A stretch of 64,000 bases of DNA from JAHDHW01 sp965220465. GTDB taxonomy: Bacteria > Bacteroidota > Bacteroidia > Chitinophagales > Saprospiraceae. The stretch spans positions 795,216-859,215 of the forward strand of contig CBDCPZ010000023.1 of NCBI GenBank assembly GCA_965220465.1, read 5' to 3'. A program made the position numbers and the translations under genes. The notes beneath the pieces were generated by a model, which made no database searches, had not been told where the DNA came from, and saw nothing but the letters and a program-made list of their open reading frames with translations. Positions within the stretch are counted from its first letter, which is position 1. Each line of letters opens with the position of its first letter. Below, one piece after another: positions 7,424 to 14,728 of the stretch.

Positions 7424-10339
7424 TCACTCTTTTAACACCCAACCGCTTTGTTTTTGGCCGTTGATTTCAAAAGCATAATTAAAAACGCCATCCGGGAGAT
7501 TGAGGGTTGAAAAAGTTCTATCACTTCTGCCGTTGTGATCCCATTTTTCGTAAAAAACTTCTTTTCCCATCGCTGTATACAGGCTGAGGCTGGCTTTCCC
7601 TTCAGTTGCTCTGCTCATTCCAATTGTCAGTTCGTTGTGAAATGACTTTGGAATTTCTGCTATTTTTACATCACCTGCGGTTTTTTGACCCTGGTAATTT
7701 AAATAAGCAATTGACTTTTGAAAGAGATTATTTCTGAGGTTTTCATCACCGATCGTTTCGAGCGGAAAAGCAAAATTTACTACACCAAATTCTCCTTTGT
7801 AAGCTGTCGCGGCAGTTTGCCCGTTTTTATATTTTAAAATAGACTGGCTGCCATTGAGTGGTTGTATAAAATCAGGAGATTTTAAAGGATAAGAACCGTA
7901 CTCGTAATTAATCAACTTTCCATCAATCCCGCCAAAATGACCACTTACAAAACTTGCAAAATTGATAACACCGGCGTCATCGCCTTTAAAATCTGCTTTT
8001 AAATAATTTTGATAAAAAGCCTTGCCTTTGTTTTTATTGACCAAATCAAAAGCTAACTCTGATCCTGAAATAATCAGGTTGCCACCATCATCCAGATATT
8101 TTTTCAATAAGGCTTGTTCATTGTAATTCAGCGTAGCATCTTTTGAAGATTCCCGTCCTAAAAACCAATCAACTCCTGAATAGTTGGACAATTGAATCAA
8201 TCTGTCTAAAACAGCTTCATTCGTTGCTCCATCAAAGGATTTGCCATTGGCGGCAAGCGATCTGGCGTGTTGGACAGCGTAATCAAAATTGTTCATTTGC
8301 TCAACAAACAACCTTCGGGTTTTGCCAAGCGGAGCGAATCTTGGTGAAGTTTCATTAACGATGACCGCCAGACTTCTATCCAATCGATCAAAGCCATCAA
8401 CAATCAAAAATGGTGTTTCCACCAAACCCCTCGATGGCGTGCGGGCTGCGACTACGGCTGTTGAAAAAGATTCTCCCCCTTCGTTTGTTGCACAAACTTT
8501 AAAATAATAAACCGTTCCTTCTTTTGGATTTTCAAAAGTAAAATGGTTGCTTTTTGAGGTGATTCCTGTTGCGAAACCTTTTCCGTTTTGACTGATGTAA
8601 ACTTTATAAGCAGTTGCTTTGTCACCATGAATTCCGCCAAATACCGGTGCTTTCCAGCTTACTTCAATTGTTCCGTTGGTTTTGTTTAAGGCCATCAGAT
8701 GGGTCGGTGGCTCGGGGAGATAAACAGGTTGTTTTCCATTTTTTTTAGCGAAATATTGAACGATTCCTTTGTAAACCGCTCTTGCAGTGAGATTTCTAAA
8801 CGCTGGTTCTGTCAAAGCATTTGCATCAGTTGGATTATCATGAAATCCTACTTCCAATAAAACGCCAGGCATATTTTTCAAACCTCTCAGCTCCCCAAAG
8901 TCAGCTGCTTTTTTGCCACGATCCGTCCAATTTTTGTCGTACCCTCGTTTAATATCTTTGATCATTTGGGTATGGATAAAATGCTGAAGCTTTTCACTTC
9001 CTTTTACTTTTTTATAACTATGAATATAGCTTTCTGTCCCCGAACCACCATCTCCATTGGAATGCCAGGAAAGGTAAATCGCGTTTTTTCTTTCGTTCCA
9101 GGTTCCTTTTTCCAGCTCCCATTCCGCATATTTCGGCCGTATCGTGACATCATTGGTGCATTCCGGAAAACCTTGAAACTGCGCGTAATATTTAGCCGCT
9201 TCTTCGAAACGTGGCTCGCGACTACTGTTTCCATAATTGCAATCCGGGACATTCCCCAATCCTCCTCCAAAACGCACCGCATCAGCCACAATTGCTTGTC
9301 CGGTCTCTATAGATTCGTTTGTCACGATTACTTTTCCATGCTGCCCTTTTTCAAAATAAAACTGACCCAAATAAACCCAGGTTCCTCCATGAGTTTCCTG
9401 GTTTATACTAATATGCGATTCTCCTCCGGCATGTTGTATTTTATAGCGTGTATCCACGGAGCGGTTAATTCCTGCAATATAATGTACTGATACCCAATAC
9501 ATTCCAGATTTTTTAATCACTGGTTGAAAAATAGCAGCCGCGCTTTCATTCCTTTTGGAAATGGAATATCGATAACTTTTGGAACGATATCCACTCGTTT
9601 TACTCGTTGCCCAGGCTCCGATTTCCTTGTAGGTTCCGTTTTTATCATCATTGTCAACGACCACTTCATTTTCATTCATATCGCGCTCACGAACGGTCCA
9701 GACATTTGCTCCGGCATTGTAGAGATATTTCAATAAATGGTAGTTGATCGCTTCAATATTTGCAAAGTCTTCAACAACGCCAAATGAGTTTCCTCTTTGT
9801 GTTTTATAGCATCGCCATCTTTTATTATACAACCAGCCATGCCCTGCACTCAACCAAACCGTAGCATCTTTGAGTTGGCCGTCAGGTTGAACATCACTGT
9901 ACAAATCAACTCCTTTGCGTCCTTGCTGCGAAGGCGAAGGGTCGTTATTCGGACGAACTGTTTCGTAAGCCGTAGTCTGTTCATTGAGAAAATCGGCAAG
10001 ATGATAATAAAGTCCAAATTCGTTTTGAGCCTTCACAAAAACGGTATAAAAACCAAAATCAGACAAAGGCACAGCAAAATGTTCTATAATTTCTTCTGCT
10101 ATTTCAGCATCAAATTCACGATCTAAAAAATGAATTGGAATATCCAGATTGATGGTCAATTGGTCTCCATTTTTTTCAAAACCAGCAAGTTCTGTTTCCT
10201 TAGGTAAGAAAACAAATCCGAATTCGTCAGGACTTTTCAGGTCTGATAAAATCGACTGGAGCTTTGATTCTAAAGTGGTTTGTGCAAAAATGGTGAAAGG
10301 CAGCAAGCAGATTGCGAGCCAAAAAATCGGTCTCTTCAT
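7424..10339 (-). CDS. Large secreted N-acetylmuramoyl-L-alanine amidase with golvesin-like insert, FN3 and T9SS-like tail
   Basis: 971 residues. Order: signal peptide (1-20); an N-terminal domain to about 150; an Amidase_3 domain beginning VWLSAGHGWLYN (near 165); an inserted beta-sandwich at about 265-365 (SGMYWVSVHYIAG ... VIVTNESIETGQAIVADAVRFGGG), which reads as a golvesin/xanthan-lyase-type carbohydrate-binding domain; and amidase resuming with LSWHSNGDGG and catalytic LLEVGFHDN (near 497). Then come FN3 (about 550-640), an alpha/beta region with DGFDRLD and LLKKYLDDGGNLIISGSE (about 655-880), and a C-terminal beta domain resembling a T9SS tail (SLSLYTAMGKEVFYEKW). It is much longer than stand-alone amidases and probably acts outside the cell on peptidoglycan. 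The sorting-domain call is moderate, because the usual PNP motif is not clear. Confidence 0.82.
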   Translation of the reverse strand: MKRPIFWLAICLLPFTIFAQTTLESKLQSILSDLKSPDEFGFVFLPKETELAGFEKNGDQLTINLDIPIHFLDREFDAEIAEEIIEHFAVPLSDFGFYTVFVKAQNEFGLYYHLADFLNEQTTAYETVRPNNDPSPSQQGRKGVDLYSDVQPDGQLKDATVWLSAGHGWLYNKRWRCYKTQRGNSFGVVEDFANIEAINYHLLKYLYNAGANVWTVRERDMNENEVVVDNDDKNGTYKEIGAWATSKTSGYRSKSYRYSISKRNESAAAIFQPVIKKSGMYWVSVHYIAGINRSVDTRYKIQHAGGESHISINQETHGGTWVYLGQFYFEKGQHGKVIVTNESIETGQAIVADAVRFGGGLGNVPDCNYGNSSREPRFEEAAKYYAQFQGFPECTNDVTIRPKYAEWELEKGTWNERKNAIYLSWHSNGDGGSGTESYIHSYKKVKGSEKLQHFIHTQMIKDIKRGYDKNWTDRGKKAADFGELRGLKNMPGVLLEVGFHDNPTDANALTEPAFRNLTARAVYKGIVQYFAKKNGKQPVYLPEPPTHLMALNKTNGTIEVSWKAPVFGGIHGDKATAYKVYISQNGKGFATGITSKSNHFTFENPKEGTVYYFKVCATNEGGESFSTAVVAARTPSRGLVETPFLIVDGFDRLDRSLAVIVNETSPRFAPLGKTRRLFVEQMNNFDYAVQHARSLAANGKSFDGATNEAVLDRLIQLSNYSGVDWFLGRESSKDATLNYNEQALLKKYLDDGGNLIISGSELAFDLVNKNKGKAFYQNYLKADFKGDDAGVINFASFVSGHFGGIDGKLINYEYGSYPLKSPDFIQPLNGSQSILKYKNGQTAATAYKGEFGVVNFAFPLETIGDENLRNNLFQKSIAYLNYQGQKTAGDVKIAEIPKSFHNELTIGMSRATEGKASLSLYTAMGKEVFYEKWDHNGRSDRTFSTLNLPDGVFNYAFEINGQKQSGWVLKE

Positions 10340-10786
10340 AATAGCTTTTCTCTTTCGGTTGGTGATAAAATTGTAAAGCTATTTGATAGGTTGAGAGGAT
10401 TTTAATGATTTGAAAAGGTTTTAAACTGCTGTCTTTAATAACTTTTGTTTTCAAAAAAATATTGTAAAAAAAATGTTAATGTGTTTAAATATTAAAAAAG
10501 ATAAAGAGTTAAACGTTTTGTTTTAGCCTTTTTGAAAAATAAAAAACATGACGGTTAAATATGGTTGTCAAATATGATTTTAAATAGCTTTTGCAGAAAA
10601 AAAATCGGGAAAATTATTTTGTTTCAACCCTTAGTAAATTAGAAAACAGGTTGAGGGGAAACCTAATTTGGAACATGAAGACACTTTAGTTCCTAGAATT
10701 AATTACAATTTGTATATTTAGCCACGAACACAGAACATCTCATTAGCAATTAAAATCATTCTACAACCTTAAAAATCTAAACGATC
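10340..10786. other. Intergenic region between divergent genes
   Basis: This 447-bp, strongly AT-rich stretch lies between the large amidase (minus) and the tail-collar-like gene (plus). I found no ORF with coding character and no hairpin of note beyond a short AGGTT/AACCT repeat near 10648. Promoters for both genes should lie here. TATATTTA near 10715 is a one-mismatch TAnnTTTG candidate for the plus strand. Confidence 0.5.
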
Positions 10787-11434
10787 ATGAAAAAAAACTT
10801 TACTTCCGGCTTATTAATTGGCGCTAATTTATTACTCGCTATATTTTTAATTATGGGTGTTTCTTCGAACAAACAAGAAGCCTCAAACACAACATTTTCA
10901 GCTATTGAATCGACTGCGAGCCCTGAACCTTTTATTGGTGAAATCTCGATGTTTGGAGGAAATTTTGCTCCTCGCGGTTGGGCATTTTGCAACGGGCAAT
11001 TATTATCAATTTCAGAAAACTCTGCTCTATTTTCTTTGTTAGGAACCACTTATGGAGGAGATGGACGAACCACCTTTGGTTTGCCTGATTTGCGTGGAAG
11101 AGTGCCTGTTCATTTTGGCAATGGTCCTGGGCTTTCAAACTACAGATTAGGTCAAAAAGGAGGAACAGAAACTACCACACTTACTGTTCAGCAAATGCCT
11201 AATCATAATCATCAAATAGAAGCTTCAAATTCTCCTGCAAACTCTAGTGAAGTTTCGGGAACTGTGATGGGAAAGGCAGTAGGAATGCCTGGTCTTTATA
11301 GTAACAAAGCGCCAGATACAAACATGAAACCAACCGGTAATACTGGTGGAAATCAGTCTTTTAATATTATTCAGCCTTATCAATCGATAAATTATATCAT
11401 TGCACTTCAAGGTGTTTTTCCTTCGAGAAGCTGA
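10787..11434 (+). CDS. Exported phage-tail-collar domain protein (MdpB-like)
   Basis: 215 residues. An N-terminal hydrophobic segment (residues 8-26, LLIGANLLLAIFLIMGV) is followed by a short Ser/Thr linker. A tail-collar domain starts at about residue 47: GEISMFGGNFAPRGWAFCNGQLLSI, TTYGGDGRTTFGLPDLRGRVPVHFG and RLGQKGGTETTTLTVQQMPNHNH. The C-terminus ends NIIQPYQSINYIIALQGVFPS. The family is known from phage tail fibres and from bacterial microcystin-dependent protein MdpB. Here there are no phage genes around it, and the N-terminus suggests export or membrane anchoring. The function is unknown. It is terminated by a strong hairpin shared with the convergent moeB gene. Confidence 0.85.
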   Translation: MKKNFTSGLLIGANLLLAIFLIMGVSSNKQEASNTTFSAIESTASPEPFIGEISMFGGNFAPRGWAFCNGQLLSISENSALFSLLGTTYGGDGRTTFGLPDLRGRVPVHFGNGPGLSNYRLGQKGGTETTTLTVQQMPNHNHQIEASNSPANSSEVSGTVMGKAVGMPGLYSNKAPDTNMKPTGNTGGNQSFNIIQPYQSINYIIALQGVFPSRS

Positions 11435-11446
11435 TGTTTTTATAAA

Positions 11447-11477
11447 AAAATGGCACTGGATTTTCCAGTGCCATTTT
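11447..11477. terminator. Bidirectional hairpin terminator
   Basis: A perfect 14-bp stem (AAAATGGCACTGGA / TCCAGTGCCATTTT) closes a TTT loop between two convergent genes. A-rich and T-rich flanks on both strands make it usable in both directions, ending the tail-collar gene and the sulfur operon. Confidence 0.85.
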
Positions 11478-11499
11478 CAAAATAGCGAGCAATTAAATA

Positions 11500-12639
11500 T
11501 CAATAAGTTGGGATCGTACTATCAATTTCTTTGGAAAACGCTAAAATCCCTCCTTTCAAATTGTACAAATTATCGAAATTGTGAAGCAGTTCCAATTCAC
11601 GAATCGCATTAGCGGAACGTACTCCTGAACGACAATGGATGATCACTTTTTTATCTCTTGAAATCTTATTCGCGGCTTGTACAACCTGTGAAAGCGGAAT
11701 CAATTCTCCATTTAAATTAGCAATATCATATTCGTAAGGTTCCCGAACGTCAATCAATTGATAATCTGCATTTTTATCAACTAGTGTCTTTAATTCCTGA
11801 ACAGTTATTTCTTTCAAAAGCTTTTCATCTTTTGGAAGAATCCCGCAAAATTGTTCGTAATTGATCAATTCTGTAATTTTGGTATTTGGGTTTTTAGCAA
11901 CTTTCAAAGTTCTGGTGGTAAATGAAGCTGCATCAAAAAGGAATAATCTGCCACTCAAAGTTTCACCAACTCCTGTGATTACTTTGATCACTTCACTGGC
12001 TTGCAAACTTCCAATAATGCCTGGCAAAACACCTAACACGCCACCTTCAGCGCAATTGGGAACCAGACCCGGAGGAGGTGGTTCCGGAAAAAGGTCTCGG
12101 TAGTTTGGGCCTCTCGTACCATCTTCTTGAGGATAATTAAAAACCGAAACTTGCCCCTCGAATCGAAATATCGACGCGTAAACATTGACTTTGTTGCTCA
12201 AAACACAGGCATCATTAACTAAATAACGAGTTGGAAAATTATCCGTTCCGTCAGCCACCAAGTCATAATCTTTGATAATATCCAGCGCATTTTCTTTTGT
12301 AAAAGCAGTATTGTAGACGGTTACTTTAATATGTGGGTTGAGTTTTTGCAATCTGGTTTTGGCTGTTTCAGATTTAGATTTCCCGATGTCATCAATGGTA
12401 AAAAGAACTTGCCGTTGCAAGTTAGATTCATCAACTACATCAAAATCAACTATTCCAATATGGCCAACTCCAGCTGCTGCTAAATACAATAACATCGGGC
12501 TTCCCAATCCTCCTGAACCAATCACCAAAACTTTAGCTTGTTTTAGTTTTTTCTGTCCTTCGACATTGAATTCCGGAATCGCAATATGACGAGCATATCT
12601 TGCCATTTCCTGTGGGCTCAAATTATTTTCTTTACTCAT
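11500..12639 (-). CDS. moeB: MoeB/ThiF-type E1 adenylyltransferase with C-terminal rhodanese domain
   Basis: 379 residues. The E1-like Rossmann domain has the ATP loop GSGGLGSPMLLYLAAAG (about 42-58), DFDVVDESNLQRQVLF with the adenylation Arg, and GVLGVLPGIIGSLQASE. The rhodanese domain (about 275-379) has active Cys336 in CRSGVRS. The enzyme should adenylate the C-terminal glycine of a ubiquitin-like carrier and pass sulfur to it as a thiocarboxylate. The first zinc Cys pair of E. coli MoeB appears as N-Y-R-D before LFPEPPPPG, so this member may not bind zinc. It is the last gene of the operon, 72 bp after the carrier gene, which points to that carrier as its partner rather than molybdopterin synthase. 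Confidence 0.9.
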   Translation of the reverse strand: MSKENNLSPQEMARYARHIAIPEFNVEGQKKLKQAKVLVIGSGGLGSPMLLYLAAAGVGHIGIVDFDVVDESNLQRQVLFTIDDIGKSKSETAKTRLQKLNPHIKVTVYNTAFTKENALDIIKDYDLVADGTDNFPTRYLVNDACVLSNKVNVYASIFRFEGQVSVFNYPQEDGTRGPNYRDLFPEPPPPGLVPNCAEGGVLGVLPGIIGSLQASEVIKVITGVGETLSGRLFLFDAASFTTRTLKVAKNPNTKITELINYEQFCGILPKDEKLLKEITVQELKTLVDKNADYQLIDVREPYEYDIANLNGELIPLSQVVQAANKISRDKKVIIHCRSGVRSANAIRELELLHNFDNLYNLKGGILAFSKEIDSTIPTY

Positions 12640-12711
12640 TGAATCGATATTTTGAAATTTGAACGATTTACTTTTTGTAAAACTAAAAACTTAAATTATA
12701 TAATGTTTCAA

Positions 12712-12990
12712 TTATTCGCATCCACCCGCGATAGCAGGAACAATACTAATTACTGAGTTTTCAGCGACTTTTGTATTTACGCTATCTAAAGAATTAATAT
12801 CATCTTCGCCGATATATATTCGAATGAATGACCGGATGTTTTCGTTTGTATCCAACAAATGTTGCTTCAAACCACTAAAGGTATTTGTTAATTCCAAGAT
12901 GGCCTCTTGGATCGTTGATCCCTTGGTTTCGTAGGTCGATTGATTTTCAGTGAATTTTCTCAGCGGAGTTGGAATGATAATTTTTGCCAT
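12712..12990 (-). CDS. cysO: CysO/MoaD-like ubiquitin-fold sulfur carrier precursor ending Gly-Gly-Cys-Glu
   Basis: 92 residues with the ThiS/MoaD/CysO beta-grasp pattern: IIIPTPLRKFTENQ, a helix TIQEAILELTNTFSGL, NIRSFIRIYIGEDDI, and the tail VISIVPAIAGGCE. A mature carrier must end in Gly-Gly, because the last Gly is adenylated and thiocarboxylated. Here Cys-Glu follow, read directly from the stop codon at 12712-12714. The tail must therefore be removed, most simply by the JAMM protease encoded just upstream. QbsE of the pseudomonad thioquinolobactin system has a similar tail. The context with cysM and a JAMM gene favours CysO over MoaD. The gene symbol is by analogy. Confidence 0.87.
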   Translation of the reverse strand: MAKIIIPTPLRKFTENQSTYETKGSTIQEAILELTNTFSGLKQHLLDTNENIRSFIRIYIGEDDINSLDSVNTKVAENSVISIVPAIAGGCE

Positions 12991-13046
12991 GATTTTAATT
13001 TTTATTATTTTTTGAATTGAGTTTAAGTAAATCTTTTTTTGCCGTT

Positions 13047-13490
13047 CTATTTTATGGATTCTGAAACCAAAACCGGCTCTTCGTAGAATTCCCTTTTATC
13101 ATCAAATAGCTTCCAGGATTTTATATCGGCGTAATTTCCTTCTATTATTGAAACGATGACGTATGAAAAGTAAGGCATTGCTTTTTCCAAATCGTGCACT
13201 GATGCAATCGCCGGATAGTTAGGATGTGAGTGATAAATACCTAAAAGCTGGGTATTATTTTCTATTGCAAATTGTTCTGCTTTCATATAATCAAAAGGAG
13301 AAATTTCAAAGCGTCGGCGTTGGTCCCCTTCTTTGCTATTTTCAACCTGTGTGCTCAAATTGATCACTCGTCCATTTGATTCATTTCCAAAAAGGAAGCC
13401 GCAGCATTCATTTGGAAAAGCTTCTTCACCATGAAATCTGATCGAATCCTCCACCTGTCGCGTTAATTTCAAAGCATTTTTCATCATCAA
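13047..13490 (-). CDS. JAMM/MPN+ (M67) metalloprotease, Mec/QbsD-like
   Basis: 147 residues. The zinc protease signature is complete: Glu28 in NECCGFLFG, then HSHP with His87 and His89, and Ser97 and Asp100 in SVHD. In the actinobacterial CysO system the related Mec+ protein hydrolyses the CysO-cysteine amide to release cysteine. In the Qbs and Wolinella Hcy systems relatives trim extra residues from the carrier tail. Both activities are plausible here because the carrier precursor ends GG-Cys-Glu. The gene lies 5 bp after cysM and 56 bp before the carrier gene, in one operon. No signal peptide is present. Confidence 0.9.
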   Translation of the reverse strand: MMMKNALKLTRQVEDSIRFHGEEAFPNECCGFLFGNESNGRVINLSTQVENSKEGDQRRRFEISPFDYMKAEQFAIENNTQLLGIYHSHPNYPAIASVHDLEKAMPYFSYVIVSIIEGNYADIKSWKLFDDKREFYEEPVLVSESIK

Positions 13491-13495
13491 AATTT

Positions 13496-14440
13496 TTAAC
13501 TGTTAAAAATTTGTTTCATCACTTCGGTGTACTTTTCTGCATTATCTGCAAAGGTTGTTACGATTACTCCCTGGTCAATTTCTTTGCCAAGCTTAATTGC
13601 ACCCAACAGATTGGCAGCTGCTGAAGGACTAATCAATAATCCTTCGTTTTGCGCAACTTTTTTAACTAAATCAAAAGCTTCCAGCGTATCAATTTCTATA
13701 AAACGATCTGCTAGTTTGTCATCATAGATTTTAGGAATTATTGCTGTCTCCAAATGCTTCCAACCTTCCAAGCCATGCATCGGATTGTCCGGTTGTAAGG
13801 CAACTGTTTCTATTTCATCATTATATTTTTTCAATCTTCTAGTCGTTCCGGTAAAAGTCCCGGTTGTTCCTAAACCTGCTATAAAGTGTGTGATTCGTCC
13901 TTTTGTTTGATTCCAAATTTCAACACCAGTTGTGTTATAATGTGCCTTCCAATTGTTATCATTAGCATATTGATCAGCGTAAAAATATTGGTCCGGAAAT
14001 TCTTCGAATAATTCTTTTGCCTTGAGTTGAGCGCCGTCAGTCGATTCAAATTTTGAAGTATAAATAATATTTGCTCCCAGCGATTGTAAAATTTGCTTTC
14101 GCGCATCCGATGCATTTTCAGGAAGGCACAACGTAACTGGAATTCCTAAAGCGGCACCAATACTGGCATAAGCTATTCCGGTATTTCCGCTTGTTGCATC
14201 CAAAAGGTGTTTTTGTCCGCTAAGTTCTCCGCTTAAAATCGCATTTTTAATGATATTAAAAGCAGGACGGGACTTGACGCTGCCACCCAATTGCTGCCAT
14301 TCTAATTTGGCGTATATTTCAACACCCGGTTTGTGAAATACATTTGAAATCCGATACAAAGGAGTGTTTCCAACAAGGGATGAAACCTTTTTGAGCTTCG
14401 TGTTTAAATCCAAATATTGACTTTCGATATGCTTTGTCAT
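13496..14440 (-). CDS. cysM: CysM/CysK-family PLP cysteine synthase
   Basis: 314 residues, fold-type II PLP enzyme. The N-terminal SLVGNTPLYRI is typical. Lys56 in GGSVKSRPA is the Schiff-base lysine, SGNTGIAYASIGAALGIP binds substrate carboxylate, and GLGTTGTFTGTTRRLK binds the cofactor phosphate. QPDNPMHGLEGWKHLETAIIPKIYD is the region where the mycobacterial O-phosphoserine enzyme CysM has a longer specificity segment. As first gene of an operon with JAMM, carrier and E1-rhodanese genes, it most likely takes sulfur from the carrier thiocarboxylate rather than free sulfide. The acceptor (O-phosphoserine or O-acetylserine) cannot be decided here. It is preceded by two poly-Cys leader ORFs with hairpins. 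Confidence 0.9.
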   Translation of the reverse strand: MTKHIESQYLDLNTKLKKVSSLVGNTPLYRISNVFHKPGVEIYAKLEWQQLGGSVKSRPAFNIIKNAILSGELSGQKHLLDATSGNTGIAYASIGAALGIPVTLCLPENASDARKQILQSLGANIIYTSKFESTDGAQLKAKELFEEFPDQYFYADQYANDNNWKAHYNTTGVEIWNQTKGRITHFIAGLGTTGTFTGTTRRLKKYNDEIETVALQPDNPMHGLEGWKHLETAIIPKIYDDKLADRFIEIDTLEAFDLVKKVAQNEGLLISPSAAANLLGAIKLGKEIDQGVIVTTFADNAEKYTEVMKQIFNS

Positions 14441-14479
14441 GAGTTTTTATTTTTTATACTTTTTCATCCAAAATGTGCT

Positions 14480-14527
14480 AAAACAACAAAAGCCTTTCCA
14501 TGCAGAGGGAAAGGCTTTTGTTGTTTT
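14480..14527 (-). terminator. Attenuator hairpin 2, just upstream of cysM
   Basis: A perfect 20-bp inverted repeat (14480-14499 with 14508-14527) closes an 8-base loop. On the transcribed minus strand it reads AACAACAAAAGCCTTTCC, loop, then GGAAAGGCTTTTGTTG and TTTTAGC. The pairing run ends in a broken T tract (TTTTGTTGTTTT), so it may terminate less strictly than hairpin 1. It begins 22 bp after the stop of leader peptide 2 and ends 39 bp before the cysM start. Its core GCCTTTCC/GGAAAGGC is shared with hairpin 1. Confidence 0.75.
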
Positions 14528-14549
14528 TAAAAATTAAACATTCACAAAA

Positions 14550-14624
14550 TTATACACCGTTCCTTCTACAGGGTGGATCTGTACAACAACAGCAACAATT
14601 TGTGGTATTTATTTTTTTAATCAT
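14550..14624 (-). CDS. Poly-cysteine leader peptide 2 (24 aa)
   Basis: The ORF begins ATG ATT AAA AAA ATA and encodes a 24-residue peptide with N-terminus MIKKINTTN, five consecutive Cys codons (TGT TGC TGT TGT TGT, at 14583-14597), then TDPPC and a basic end RRNGV. Six of 24 residues are Cys. It lies between two terminator-like hairpins in the leader of the cysM operon, so I read it as a leader peptide whose translation senses Cys-tRNA supply. It resembles leader 1 in start (MIK), length and Cys run, suggesting a duplicated regulatory unit. A structural role such as a tiny metal-binding peptide is the alternative. No Shine-Dalgarno is seen, as is usual in this phylum. Confidence 0.75.
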   Translation of the reverse strand: MIKKINTTNCCCCCTDPPCRRNGV

Positions 14625-14661
14625 GTTGTAATTTAAACAGTGTTTATAAAAATTAGTTCAT

Positions 14662-14690
14662 AAAAAAGGCCTTTCCAAATAGGAAAGGCC
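14662..14690 (-). terminator. Attenuator hairpin 1 (intrinsic terminator)
   Basis: On the minus strand GGCCTTTCC, loop TATTT, GGAAAGGCC is followed directly by six T residues (14667-14662). This is a textbook intrinsic terminator. It lies 38 bp after the stop of leader peptide 1 and before leader peptide 2, far from the end of any ordinary gene, so its place fits premature termination in the leader of the cysM operon. Confidence 0.87.
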
Positions 14691-14728
14691 AGGATTATAA
14701 TTTGTTGTGTTTGGAACATTGTGTTATC

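Noticed and set aside
8966..9490. 174-codon plus-strand ORF
   Set aside because: It lies wholly inside the large amidase gene on the opposite strand, and its product has no recognisable domain.
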